64,000 nucleotides of DNA from Bryum argenteum (Eukaryota; Streptophyta; Bryopsida; Bryales; Bryaceae). Below the pieces are notes generated by a model. That model did not search any database. It was not told where the DNA came from and saw only the letters and a list, made by a program, of their open reading frames with translations. The position numbers and the translations under genes are program-made. This document shows, one piece after another, positions 22,129 through 36,709 of this stretch. Numbering within the stretch: the stretch's first letter is position 1; each line of letters begins with the position of its first letter. The stretch is from the NCBI GenBank assembly GCA_037043015.1, contig CM073330.1:13224512-13288511 (forward strand), given 5' to 3'.

Positions 22129-24626
22129 TTAGTGTGACTGACATTCATTAGTGTACTTTCTTGTTGTGAAAACATCAATTTTGCTTACAAAAGAAGAGGA
22201 AAATGACTTGCCTGATACAAGACGATAATCCAAATTCGGTGAAACATTGACATCAGCTTCAACCGCCCACTTGGATGCAGCAACACCGAAAGCCAAAGCA
22301 GTAGAAACATCTTCATTTGCGGAGAGAGCTACCATTGTGCCTGCTACTAAACAATCCCCCGCTCCACTCAAGTTGGAGATGGAAGCAGGAAGTGCCGGAA
22401 AGTGATGGAACCGAATCTCATTTTCACTTTTACTATGAAGAGGGCTTCTATTAACACTTCTGCAAAACAAAATACCAAGGATCACCATCAATACCAAATC
22501 ATTCCTTTTACAAAATCAAGCAAAAGAATCTCCACCCACCATTCAAGCTGATTCTCAAGAAAAGCAAAAGCTTCATATGTTTATGCATAAATGAGAGTTT
22601 TCTTTTGGTGGAAACCGGAACATAGACATGAGAGAGTGACCTAGTAGATGAGCACAAGACAGCGCCATGGGATCCCATGGTGAGAATGATGAATGCCAAG
22701 CCAGTGTCCAGCAACGCTCGTATGCAGTGCCGCATCCGCCACAATGAAGCCGCTGGCTCTGCCATCTCTCGTTTCTCTTCATCGTCAACTAGTCTCTTGT
22801 TCACCAATGATTCCGCCATCGCCACTAGCTCCGCCTCATTCGGCGATACATACGTTATCTTCACACAAACCCCCCCCCCCCCACAGCATTATGAAAACGG
22901 ATATCTACCTTTGCTTGTTATCAAGCTCATTTCCCGTAGCATGTTACAGGTTTCAAAAACTCAAAATAAGTAATTAAACTTTTTCTGATATTAATGAAAG
23001 TGTGGACTTTTCTGTTTGAGTCTCTGATATGATCAATGTAAGTTGTGCATCGCCACATTTATCGAGTACTTCTATCGTTTTGAAGACTTTCTTGATTATT
23101 ACACTTTTGGATAGACATTGAGTCTCGAGAAAGAGAGGGAGTTTGGTTGTCGTCAACCCACCCACCATGTTTAAGAATTTGGATGCTCGAACACTCTTCG
23201 CCACCGACACAGGCTCGAACAAGACCGGCACATTCGCCTCCTTCGCCACTGAAATCCAACCAGAAAGATTTCAGGTCAATCTTTGCAAGTAATTTTCTCT
23301 CTTCATGAACGTTCTGAGCTTAAAGTCAGATTCTTACAGTGGCAAGCAGATTCCATTGCAGGAGGCAGCAGATTGGCATCGAGCATAACAACTGGCGCTC
23401 GTTTAATGACATCCTCGAACTTTTTGATCCATTCCGCTGTTAAATGCTCCTCCTGTCTCCCAACACATCAAACACATCAGGACAAACACATCCATTCGGA
23501 AAAGTATGATAGAAAGTAACAAGGATGGCGGCAAGGGATTATTACGATGGCATATGTGTCGGCAACAGCAGCAGCTAACTCGCCTTGCTTGTCAAACACA
23601 GCTGACACCACCGGCGTCGTAGTTCCTTTACACCTGCGAATTCCTGCGACAAGAATAAATGCATTGAAAAACACAAGATTGTAAGAAGATGCTCCATTTA
23701 ACTAATTACTTATGGACTTCAAGCAATCCAGAAATAACCGTTGATTATTAATCTCCGAGAATGTACAAATACTTGAATTCCCCCATAATAATCTTTAATC
23801 GATTCACAAAACTGAAAGCTCCAAATTATATATACCAGTCCAGATTCTTGAATGAGTCCAGAAGATTGTAAGCATAATCAAAGGGAGCTTTGTTACCTTC
23901 TACAGAGAGCCCAAGCGACTTCCAGTGGCTCACCATACCTTCCCCTGCAGGTAAACAAAGACTAATATCATTCATGCAAGATTCGAAATTAGTAAGCGCA
24001 AATACCGTCACCAACTATGACATCATTTCACAAAGTTGTACTACTAGCCAAATGCTCCTGAAAAGAAGATTCAAAGTGGAGTAAGCTCATGTACCAGCCA
24101 CATCGTCACCAACTACACTGATAAGAAAAGGACGAGCTCCGAGAAGTGCCATATTTTCAGCAACGTTTCTTGCCACTCCTCCTCTTGCATAGCTCACCTG
24201 CACCCATGGAAGTACAAATGCAATTGACACATGTAGTATCAATTCTTCTATGACCCAAAATATTTGCACTTACAACTCCATTAAAAACTACTGACAATAG
24301 CGGCAATTGGGATGTAAAGTCTCGTACTTCGCCAGGTGCGGTGCTTCCTCGGAGGAGCCGGCCTCCAGTGGGAGTGGCTTGAATGTCAAGCACCATGCCT
24401 CCAATCACCACAGGAACGGAATCTCCAGGTCTACGTTGCTGCTGATGTTCGTAAGCCTAAAAAGAAAATTCGACCGCTACAATCAATAAGCATATGATTC
24501 TTGAGCAAGAAAATGCACCTTCAAATGAAAGATGAAGAGAAAGCTAACCAGTGCATGCAATGAAGTCGAGTCCGTGAAATGACGAGCTATAGTAGCCAGC
24601 CTTCGTTGCCGCTGAGCCTCCTCCAT
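22129..24626 (-). CDS. PUKI: Pseudouridine kinase (PfkB family), about nine exons
   Basis: Phosphorylates pseudouridine to pseudouridine 5'-phosphate in RNA-nucleoside catabolism; the Arabidopsis enzyme acts in peroxisomes. Exons (minus): 24626-24549 (start MEEAQRQRRLATIARHF), 24456-24328, 24197-24095, 23944-23897, 23643-23546, 23452-23338, 23248-23166, 22858 to about 22610 and about 22461-22129. Seven junctions have GT-AG and keep frame. Motifs are VVIGGMVLDIQATP, PfkB signature 1 (GGVARNVAENMALLGA), VLFEPVSVAKS, VSPNEAELVAMA and the catalytic NLSGAGDCLVAG (signature 2, Asp base present). The order and spacing match plant PUKI (about 380 aa). The donor of the eighth exon is not settled, and its acceptor is preceded by a G13 run on the coding strand instead of a pyrimidine tract. 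The TAA stop is at 22131-22129. Confidence 0.9.
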
Positions 24627-24704
24627 TGCAACAACAACCTGCAACCCACTCACCTTTAAACTCCATATAACAAATTAACACATGTACTGATCAGCACTAG
24701 ATTC

Positions 24705-24738
24705 AAAACCCTAATTTCGCTCTTTCAATAAACCCTAA
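24705..24738 (-). promoter_or_regulatory. Two telo-boxes upstream of PUKI
   Basis: AAAACCCTAA at 24705-24714 and AAACCCTAA at 24730-24738, 80-110 bp upstream of the start codon. Such telo-boxes are common in 5' regions of plant housekeeping genes. A TATA-like run (TATATATA, about 24838-24850) lies about 215 bp upstream of the ATG. Confidence 0.5.
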
Positions 24739-24859
24739 CAAACTTCCAAGAATGTGGATCTCGTCTCGTGAGAAGCACCCGATTTCTACAGGAGAAAGTA
24801 GGTTTACTGTTGCATTGGATTTGCGCATCCTACCTTCGTATATATATCGAACAAGAGGG

Positions 24860-25250
24860 TCAAAGTTTGTACAAACGACTGCAATGTTGATTGTGAGATC
24901 TTCCAGAATGAGTGATGGGGGGTGGGTTTTGTAATCCGGGAGCTTGCCGAATCAAGAATTGCGGATGAATCTGCAGATTCTGCATCTTGACAAGTGTAGA
25001 TTGTGGGTCCGGACAAGTGTGGTTGATCGATTGAGTCGGTGGAACCCGAATGTTCCAAGTGGAGTATAATAAGGCCCAAACCAAACCGCACGAGAGGCAT
25101 GGCACTTTGCCTTCCTTTTTTTTCCTTGTTTTTTGTCCTTAAAATATGGGATTCCTAGCACTAGTTCCCGGAAATTTTGAAATACATTTTGAAATTTTCA
25201 AATCATTTATTATGCCACATCATGTTACTTTATTGCCGTGTAGATCCTAA
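24860..25250. other. Intergenic upstream of PUKI
   Basis: Promoter-distal DNA with no supported gene. Confidence 0.4.
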
Positions 25251-25365
25251 AACCAAATTCCAAAGCAAAATCTAAAGCAAAATCCAAACCAAAATCCAAA
25301 GCTACATCTGAAGCTGAATCCAAAGCAAAATGCAAAGCAAAATCTGAACCAAAATCTGAAGCTAA
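25251..25365 (+). repeat. 12-bp tandem repeat, about nine units
   Basis: Units vary around AAATCCAAAGCA. The period is a multiple of three, and the plus-strand frame reads Lys-Ser-Lys-Ala-like residues, continuing open into FNVVVATPHTFSHVV. No domain or start is recognised, so it may be a relic of a Lys-rich protein or simply a microsatellite. Confidence 0.7.
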
Positions 25366-27301
25366 GAAGTTATTCAATGTAGTTGTTGCCACTCCCCATA
25401 CTTTCTCTCATGTAGTAACCACTTGCTCAATTGAACCAATACAATTCATCCAACTCACTACCTTTCCTCTCGTGTAGGTTCGACCTAAGACGAGAAGTTG
25501 GGGCTCCATCAAGTCACGTGAATTGGGTGTTTGATAAAAAATTGTTTTAGAGAGAGAAGTGTGCTACAAATGTGTGCAATTTTGTTGTTTTGAGTATTCT
25601 CTAGTTCCTTATCATTTAAGCTTAGGTGGCATCATTTTGTATGGGAGGTAAGACGGCATAGCGGTTTTAGGACTTTTTGTACAAAGAAGAGTGGGAAGCT
25701 TTGAACTTTGCTCATGGTCTTTTGTGTGGATTTTTTGCTAACTTGGACTCACACTTAAAAGAAGTGATTATTTAAAACTTTTAAGTCTACACTGAAATAA
25801 ATAAATATATATATCCCGTGGTAACAATTTCCTATTTGCTAAAAACATATGTCGTATAGGTCTCTAATTTTTACTGCCACCTATAATCATTATGATTCAA
25901 ACTACAGTAACTATAAGATGTAAATAGCATATTACTATTACAAGCCAATCCCAAGAATTGCGTACTTTTTTGGGAGAGTGGAAATCTCTGAGCACTTCCT
26001 CGAACGTCCTCATACATTTGCAAATGTCAAAGTTGCCTATGCTAAACCAAGATTCTATCACTTATCCATGCTCGTTCACCTTTTAAGTTTGCTTTTTTGG
26101 TTACCCAACACTTTACTGTGCATTGTAGTTCTGGAATGACCTTTGATTCAATTTAGTTTCTGATTCCTAAGCAAGTTACATTACGCCGATGTAATTTTAA
26201 CTCTTATCAAACGTATGTCACATATAGAAATGCTTGATTATTCACATGGATGTATGTTGAAATGCAAACACAAAGGCCAGTCTTTCACAATAAAAAGGGC
26301 ATGTGAAAAATTCTTGGATTGGAGATCCATACTGTGAAATCATGCCTCCGTACCTCTTCTACATGTACAAAAAACCAAATTTGAAAAAAAGTAAAACCTC
26401 AATTTCGGTGAATTTTTGAAGTTACTGCAATCTGATTGATTTTGGCAAATTTTGAGGATAAATGAGCATATACCACGTTTGGGCAGATTTTGAATAGTTT
26501 TTTCAAACTTTGACCATGAATATCTCCTATACATTTGAAGTCTAACATAGGTACACCAATAATAAATATATGATTTTACGATAATATACTTAAGCCATCA
26601 ACTTTTGTGTCACTTTCAAACTTCCAAAGTCCTAGCAGACGCAAAAGTACACAAATTTCTTTGTAGTATAAAAAACTCATCTTCAATAGAAGTGTCATAG
26701 ATGAAAATGGAGGTAAGTTATTTACATCTTAATCGTACAATATTCTAGTGGACATTGTGGATAATGAAAACCAATATTATATTTATGAACCTCATAGATT
26801 AGAAGATCATAACAAATTAGTACTCCAAAGAAACAACAAAATTTCATCATCTGTTGAAAATCTACCAACAAAGCTATTTCGATGAAAAAAATCTCCAATT
26901 CACAAGGTGTTCACCTTCATCTTTATAACATCCTTGCGCTAAAAAAATTCATCAAAAGAATTCTTCGCTAAAATAATAGCCTTGCAATATCAAAAACTAC
27001 AAAAAATAAATCATAAAGGAGAAATAGTCGAAAACTAGACCCCTTGCATTCAAAACCATTCCTTATTGTCAAAACATCTTTGATGGGGTCAACTGAAGCT
27101 TTCTACCACTAAAACTATACTCCAATTAGAATCCATCTCCAAAACATGAAGTTGAAATCTAACAGTGGATGAAAGAGATATAGCTTCTCAAAAATCATTC
27201 ATTTTTTCAAAAAAAATTATTATAGAAACATCATTGCAAATACAACACCAAAAGTATTTAATTCGAAAACCTTTCAACTAGAAAAGTTGCTCGGATTCAT
27301 C
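25366..27301. other. AT-rich intergenic, nothing recognised
   Basis: Nearly 2 kb without a supported gene, MITE or tandem repeat. Confidence 0.5.
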
Positions 27302-27663
27302 TTAACCCTTAAATGCCGAATGTGACCCGAGGGGTCATATTCCAACAGAATCTCCTCTGTAGCTCTCAATGTACTCAACTTTTTCACTTATATTTTGATG
27401 TCAAATTGGTCACCTTCTTCTGATGCATTCAAAAAGTGAAATTTTAGAATTCAAATTACAATTTGTATGAGTGATATTGTGCTTTGAAAGGATTGTGGTA
27501 GGTAGGTTGGGGTTGTACATAACCTTGTCAAGCTCATCATTGATTGGATCATTCATAATGCCCAAGTTCAAAAAGTGCACTATTCATGATGCCCAAGTAC
27601 AAAAGATGTTGTGATCCAATACTGGGCTGCCCATATCTGTATAGCCTGATGTTTAAGGGTTAA
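27302..27663 (+). mobile_element. TTAA element, 365-bp family, copy 1
   Basis: TTAA at 27302 and 27660. Termini are CCCTTAAATGCC on the left and GATGTTTAAGGG on the right. The interior matches 33420-33788 closely, and 52930-53325 and 53501-53870 in inverted orientation (shared blocks TATTTTGATGTCAAA, GGTAGGTAGGTTGGGGT and GCCCAAGTTCAAAAAGTGCA). Non-coding MITE. Confidence 0.85.
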
Positions 27664-28965
27664 GATACTAATCATATACACAAATTTTATAAAAAAATAT
27701 CTTTGACTTCACATGATTGGCTTGCAATGGTAAAAAGAGATACTATCCCCATGTTTGAAAAACCCTAAAAAATTAGCTGCTTTCACGTGAATGCATAATA
27801 TAAATCTATACTTTCTTAAATAAGTCTACAATTTTTATCTAGCAAACTAGACTTGATCCGTGAACCAAGCCAAGTGATTTTGTTCAAAATAGACTCTAGA
27901 CTTTGGTTTGAACCCTTCATCCAAAATGTCGTTTTTTGACACTACGAATTGTTAAGGGTCAACTCTTTCGTTACCACAAGACTGGTTGTTGGGGCTATTG
28001 AAATTAATGTAAAGAGAACAATGAGTAGAATGGGGTATTAAGGGGCTCCCAACAAGTGAAGGGGCTAGAACTACGCACCAAATGCAATAATTAGTATAGC
28101 TAGCAGATTAATAGAACAATAAATGTAGAGCATTATCTGGTGGGCTGAAGCCTCTAGATTTCCCAGGGTATCAAGAAAATCCAAAAATTTGGTATTGATG
28201 GGTTTAGCCACACTTTATCCTCCTTTTTGAGTTGGAACTTATCTCATTTGAACCCTAATCCAACGAGTAAACTAGGTTATTCACCCACTACTATAACTGC
28301 CAAAAATGCAGCATGCCTTGGCCAAAACCATAGATTCTTGACATCTATGCGGTCAAGTGGCTTAAAAATTTGCCTAAACCTAACACATTTGCGTATGTAC
28401 CTTTCCACTCAACCCGATAAAGCAAAGGTGCCGTCGATTTTTGCACAATTTGCCTTAATCTCGTTTTGAGTGATACACAATGATCGTCAACCAAAATGGT
28501 TGTGGTCACTAAAGGGTTAAGAGGCCATATTATCTAAAGTTTCAAGGCTTAGATCCCATGACTAACCCTCAAAAATGCCTTCTTTTCATAGGTGGTTCAT
28601 TAAATAAATTCCCGCTATATTATGAAGTAACTAATTGTAACTTATAACATGTAAATGTGCACCAAGTCATGACTTTGAATACCTCACCATATGTAAGATT
28701 GTAGAATGAAGAAGTAGTGTTTTGGGGGCCAAAAAAATGTAGAAAAAAATCTACTATCTATGAAAAGTTTTACCATCGTAGAATCTAAATTTTTCAACCA
28801 TTGTAAAATCAACCCATATTGGGCCTCACTTGACTTTAGGGGTTTCACCGTCCACACAAGTCAATTCTCACATCTGAATGTTCATTGCTACTTCAACAAG
28901 TTTGTTTGGTAGGTTAACACTATTCACACTAGCTTGGCGCAGGGAGGAGGGAGTGTCTAAATATC
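27664..28965. other. AT-rich intergenic with remnants of TTAA-type ends
   Basis: 27915-27965 (CCAAAATGTCGTTTTTTGACA followed by GTTAAGGGTC) resembles the right end of the 1.5-kb element at 36710-38184. 28515-28530 ends in ACTAAAGGGTTAA. Neither could be paired with a left end. No gene is supported. Confidence 0.4.
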
Positions 28966-28967
28966 CT

Positions 28968-29210
28968 CTACGAGCGTGGCTTGGATGCCAGGCTCGGGTG
29001 GGGGTGGGGAGGGTGGGGTAAAATCTGCCCCTATTTTTTAATTTGTTTAGGCCCCATTTGAACACAAAGGGGGCTGCCAAGGGTAATTTGGGGCCCCAGG
29101 CCCCAAATTTTGCAAAAAAAAAATTCAAAAAATGGCCCCAAATGGGGGAAACGGGAAGGGCCAGAAAATTGATCCCCACCGAGCCTGTCATCCGAGCCAC
29201 GCTCGTAGGG
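28968..29210. mobile_element. MITE with CTACGAGCGTGGCT inverted ends
   Basis: Left CTACGAGCGTGGCTTGGATG and right (inverted) CTACGAGCGTGGCTCGGATG extend inward as AGGCTCGG and GGTGGGG, giving arms of about 36 bp. The interior is G/C-homopolymer rich (GGGGCCCCAGGCCCC). It is non-coding, although the minus strand is open. No target duplication was clear. Confidence 0.75.
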
Positions 29211-29554
29211 GAGAAATAAAGAGACCCCAGGGAGGACCAGTGGAGATGGCCATTGACTGATTGAATTTCAGCTCGTGCTTTTCTTAAAGGAGCGCTCGCA
29301 GTCGCATCATGCATGCACACTCAATAAAGGTGCGTCTACGGGGGGGAACTGAATCTTCTCCTCAATGCACACACTCCAACGACGATCTTCTTTTCACATG
29401 CCTATCCGCTCACCTCCTAAACTGCGCAAAATGCCAACCCCCACAATGGTGACATGCGGCTGCAGCATCATGAGGTGTTAAAAAATGGGGCAGACATGTC
29501 ATAAATGGGGTCAGGCAGGCTCGTCAGTGATTTGCAAATGCTTTGTTAAAACAA

Positions 29555-29564
29555 TATATAAAAG
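29555..29564 (+). promoter_or_regulatory. TATA box candidate for the cytokinin dehydrogenase gene
   Basis: TATATAAAAG lies about 260 bp upstream of the first start codon on the same strand. Confidence 0.45.
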
Positions 29565-29813
29565 TTTGCAAACACTTGATCCTGGGCAAGGCTTTTATTA
29601 TACCTTATTACATTCATGAACGAGCAAAGGAAAAGGACGACGGAGTCTTTTCTTAGTACCTGAATTGTCATGACAAAATCGCCAAATCATGTTGCGGTGG
29701 TGTACCCCTCCCCTGTAGTACTACTAACTCCCTCCCTGTCGTTTTACTAGTACCGCGATTGAGCTGGATCATCGTGTTGTTTTGCCGCTCTTTTGCTTCC
29801 TGAGTGAGAGAAT

Positions 29814-32464
<2,651 letters not shown>

Positions 32465-33419
32465 AGCCTGCCCACCATACCCACCAAGGGACCTTGCACA
32501 CCTGTTCTCACAACATCAGTGAGCTCCTGGAAGAAGACCAAAATGCCAATGTAATTGCCAGCTACAGGAACTCGTAGCTGGAACAGTCCCCGTACGCGCC
32601 TGATCACTTGAATGTGCATATCAGCGCGATATATTTGAGCTCGTGAGCATGACAACGTCCATGCGCCAGCTCCAGAATTTTGCCGATGAGATCGACCAAC
32701 AAGGTTTACAATCGTGAACAGAAATCTGGTGCAACTTGCACCAAGATGCCAGAGATATAGGTTTTTCTAACTGAGAGTGGCATATTTCGAAAACTAGCAT
32801 TAAACAGCAGAATATTTTCTATTTCTCTCAGCTTTCACTAAATGTTTTTATCACTCTCCTGCTGGCCGTGCAGTTATGGTTCATATCCATCGAGACCATA
32901 CTTAAGTTGCACCACAGATCGTTTATCCAGCTTCGAGGCTGTAATAAAGATTAAATAGTCGGTGCCAAGATGTAGCTTCGCTTCTCACAGACTCACACCC
33001 TGTCGTTGCAAAAGGAAAAGTCAAAGTCGAAGTTTGACCACTCAACGTTATGACATTCGTCAGTCAAAAGGTGGACGAAGAGGATGTCAGTATGCAAGTT
33101 AATAACCGTCAAAAGAGTACAGTAATGCCATGTGTAATTCCATTATTACCTGAAAACTTCAGGAAGTGTTGGACCTCGTGATATCAGCCGGCATCACCAA
33201 ATAATCAGATCCTCCATTCTGCTTTTGTTGAATATTGTCTTCCATGTGCATATTTATTGTAGCACATTCAAATTCGCTTCAATAGTATATAGGTTGGTTG
33301 ACATTAGCTGCTCCTGGCACTGCAATCAGAGTGAGCGCTGAGACCAATTCGTTACATCGAATTGTTCTACCGACGCTGTGTATTGTTCCTACCTACTGCT
33401 TTGCTGCAATCCACGGTTT
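32465..33419. other. 3' flank of CKX, nothing else recognised
   Basis: No supported gene. It likely contains the CKX 3' UTR. Confidence 0.4.
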
Positions 33420-33788
33420 TTAACCCTTAAACGCCCGAGCAAGCCCGAGGGGCTTGATTCCAACAGAATCTTCCCTGTAGCTCTCATTGTACTCAACGTT
33501 TCACTTATATTTTGATGTCAAACTGGTCACCTTTTTCTGATGCATTCAAAAAGTGAATTTTCACAATTCAAAACACAATTTGTATGAATGATTTGTGGTT
33601 TGAAAGGATTGTGGTAGGTAGGTTGGGGTGGTACATAACCTTGTAGGAGGTTGCAAGCTCATCATTGATTGGTTCATATATGGTGCCCAAGTTCAAAAAG
33701 TGCACTATTCATGGTGCCCAAGTCCAAAAGATGCTGTGATCCAATTTTGGACTGCCCGTTTTAGATCCCAAGGGCGTTTAAGGGTTAA
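33420..33788 (+). mobile_element. TTAA element, 365-bp family, copy 2
   Basis: TTAA on both sides. Termini are CCCTTAAACGCCCGAG on the left and AGGGCGTTTAAGGG on the right. It is the best preserved member of the family with 27302-27663. Non-coding. Confidence 0.9.
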
Positions 33789-34248
33789 ATTACAGTATCC
33801 AGAAAGTGTAGGTCAGACGTACTGCTTACTCTGCTACGAGAATCAGATTTACTCCTCTCCAATTTTAGCCGACTTCGTGAAGAGCATTGATGTACACATC
33901 AGTCTGTCTCCTCCAAGCATCCCCGTGAGCTCCAATGACGGACGGGCTCCAGCTGACTTCCCATCCACATCTTTTGCATGAACACGATTTGAGCGATGGA
34001 GCATGTACCAATTATACACGTCCAATTCCGTCAATTTCGGAGTACCACAAACTGAATCCACGTACTCACACTGGTGTACTGTAACTTGTTCAGGGGAATA
34101 GTCACGTATCCTCAGTACAGGCAAATGAGCGGGTGCAATAAATAGAACATCCACGGACAATTTGTACACACCGGCCAACACAGAAGAGCGCACTCAGGTA
34201 TATTCTCTGAAGCAAAAAGATCCTGACAGAGATTTCTAAAAGCTCTAG
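33789..34248. other. Intergenic, nothing recognised
   Basis: Probably includes the serine acetyltransferase 3' UTR. Confidence 0.4.
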
Positions 34249-35430
34249 CTAAATCACGTAGTCGGACCAATCCTTCATGAAGGAGGTATGATCCATTGTC
34301 TCGCCAGGAATATCCTTCAACTTCGCAGGTTGCTGTTTGCCGCCAACCAAACGGGCGGGATTTCCTACGGCGGTCGTATGCGGAGGAACATCAATGAGAA
34401 CAACAGAGCCAGCTCCAATCTTCGCCCCTGCTCCAATTGTAATGTTGCCGAGAATAATTGCCCCGGCACCTATAAGAACGCCATCGGCGATTTTCGGATG
34501 CCGATCACCTCCTACTGCACCAGTCCCGCCAAGAGTAACATGATGCAAAATCGAGACGTTGTTACCTATCGTAGCCGTCTCTCCTACAACCAGCCCTGTG
34601 GCATGATCAAAAAGAATTCCCGAGCCTATCTTGGCTGCGGGATGAATATCTACATGAAAAACCTCCGACACTCTGCTCTGAATAGCGAGAGCCAAAGAGT
34701 GTCGCCCTTGACTCCAAAGCCTGTGCGCTACTCTGTGAGCCTGGCACGACAAAAATCCTTTAAAATTTAACAAACAATGCGAGTACGAGACACACGCCGG
34801 GTCGCGCTCTTTGACAGCTCTGATGTCATCGCGGATAGCTCGACGTATACCAGCGTCCTCCAAGTACGTATCGTTGAATAAACTAAAGAGCTGAGTGCTC
34901 AAAAGTGTACTGCTGCAGAGCTTGTTTCCGAGATGGAAAGCGAGCGCTCTTTCAAGGGTCTTGTGCGAAAGAATCGTTGAGTACAAGTAACTCGCTAGCG
35001 CTGGCTCCTTAACAGAGTCCCAGCGCGCTTCCTCACGCATCTGCAACCAAATCTGATCCGATTCTCCTAAAGTCGGCAGATACTCCTGAACACTTAGTCT
35101 CACATCTTCGGTAGCAGAATAGCTCGGTAACGCGCTTTGAAACTCCAGCAAAGGAATAACATCCTTGAAACTATCCAACAACTTCTGATCCCTCTCTCCC
35201 ATCAAGATTGCAACAGGAGAATTCAAGCGCTTCTTCCTCGTCGTCAACAAAGCGTTCCCGGACGACGTCGAGCATTCCGAACGCAGACACGACGACAAGC
35301 CGTCCGACCGCAACGCTAACGACACCGGTGAGCACTTCACACAACCGCTTTCACAAAACCGAGGCTTCGCAATCCGGCTTCTTCCTTCAACCCTCGCCAC
35401 CATATCACCTCTCAAAAGAGCAGCCATCAC
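34249..35430 (-). CDS. SERAT: Serine O-acetyltransferase, organellar type, single exon
   Basis: Transfers acetyl from acetyl-CoA to serine, giving O-acetylserine for cysteine synthesis; acts in a complex with O-acetylserine (thiol) lyase. The 393-residue open frame is intact. Residues 1-75 are basic and Ser-rich without acidic clusters, consistent with a plastid or mitochondrial transit peptide. The SATase N-terminal helical domain follows (DQIWLQMREEARWDSVKEP... to HRLWSQGRHSLA). The left-handed beta-helix has the catalytic Asp and His in VDIHPAAKIG and FDHATGLVVGETA (His-276), then GGTGAVGGDRHPKI and hexapeptide repeats up to VGNPARLVGG. The C-terminus, ending DWSDYVI, ends in Ile like the family tail that docks in the thiol lyase. 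Closest in layout to the long Arabidopsis SERAT2 forms. Confidence 0.95.
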   Translation of the reverse strand: MMAALLRGDMVARVEGRSRIAKPRFCESGCVKCSPVSLALRSDGLSSCLRSECSTSSGNALLTTRKKRLNSPVAILMGERDQKLLDSFKDVIPLLEFQSALPSYSATEDVRLSVQEYLPTLGESDQIWLQMREEARWDSVKEPALASYLYSTILSHKTLERALAFHLGNKLCSSTLLSTQLFSLFNDTYLEDAGIRRAIRDDIRAVKERDPACVSYSHCLLNFKGFLSCQAHRVAHRLWSQGRHSLALAIQSRVSEVFHVDIHPAAKIGSGILFDHATGLVVGETATIGNNVSILHHVTLGGTGAVGGDRHPKIADGVLIGAGAIILGNITIGAGAKIGAGSVVLIDVPPHTTAVGNPARLVGGKQQPAKLKDIPGETMDHTSFMKDWSDYVI

Positions 35431-36709
35431 CTTTTCTCAAAACCTTCCAAACCTCTCAAAAGCTTCCAATTCCGGAAAATGAAAAAAAGAATAAAACACT
35501 ACAATATTCACAGAATCAACCTAAAGTACTCAAAAATGCTCAACTCGGGCTCGTTCGACTCCAAATTTCTTCGGGAAGCTCCTGAATCCGGAGCTTAAGA
35601 GAGGCTCGAAGCGGATCAAAATTGCCGGACTCGGTAGTTGGTGGCAGTCTCCTCTTCTTTATCTGGCCAACCGCCGGAATCTCTTTCTTTTTCTCCTGAA
35701 ATCTTTACGTTCGGGCAGCCGCCATCTTTTACATTCCATGGCTTTTCTTTTCCTTTAACTACCTTGCCGCTCGCCCAGCCACCTAGCGTTTGTGCGGCCA
35801 GCGTGCGTTAACTGTTATCCTCGCCACGTGACATTGAATAGTGTCTACGTGGCACTGCTGACATGGCATCTAGGCACATGGTCCAGAGTCGGGTACATGC
35901 TGCATTTCACTTGCTCCACGTTTGGATGACAGTTAAAGTGTACCACGTTTGTTCATTGTAGTTTTGTAAGGGAAAGGACCCCAAAAGGCAACAACTTTGG
36001 GGTTTTTTTTGCTTGAAAAGATAATTTTTTTTACTAATAAGTCATATTCAATTGAAGGTGGCCTATGCACATCTTGAATGTTTGTATGATGTTTTAAGCC
36101 TCAAAGTAGAATGAGGCCCGAATCGGGTTGGTCCGCTTAGAAAAGGAATAATTGTTCATATATGTGATGGAACTTTGCCTCAATATAATTGAAAATTTGT
36201 GTCGTCCTGATCATGATGTCATGTGTGCATGTCTAAGTTTGAAGAAGCACAATCATATTCAAATTTCATAGAATCATACAAGTCATATATGCATATCTGG
36301 TCAACAAGTTAGAAATGACTATGATTGAAAAAAAACAACCATATTTCAAAGAGTGAAGAAGTAATTACACTCGTCATTGAGAACATCTTACTATAAGTCG
36401 AAACAATATGGCTTAAATTTGCTTGTGTTGTAAGGAATATGCATAAAACAAATAAGACATTTTGTACCAACAATTTGAACAATAGCGATTGTGGACTGTA
36501 AATAGATTTGACCTGGTTTGTTTCATGATGTAGGGTAAGCATCATACAATTTATTGCACAAATTGATTCAACGCACTATATCTAATTAACAACATTAATC
36601 ACATTAGCACTCTAGCATTAATTTACAAAATTGCAATAAGAAAATGGCATATACAAGTCAAGAATGCACTTCTCGAGAAGCTTCATTAAAATGAGCGATG
36701 GAGTCAATC
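35431..36709. other. Intergenic, upstream of serine acetyltransferase
   Basis: No gene is supported. The first few hundred bases should hold the gene's promoter and 5' UTR; the rest is AT-rich. Confidence 0.4.

Noticed and set aside
28868-29320. A 150-residue minus-strand open frame
   Set aside because: Most of it is the MITE with CTACGAGCGTGGCT ends read through; no protein-like motif.
34288-34770. Plus-strand frame opposite the serine acetyltransferase
   Set aside because: Antisense shadow of the well-supported gene, with no domain of its own.
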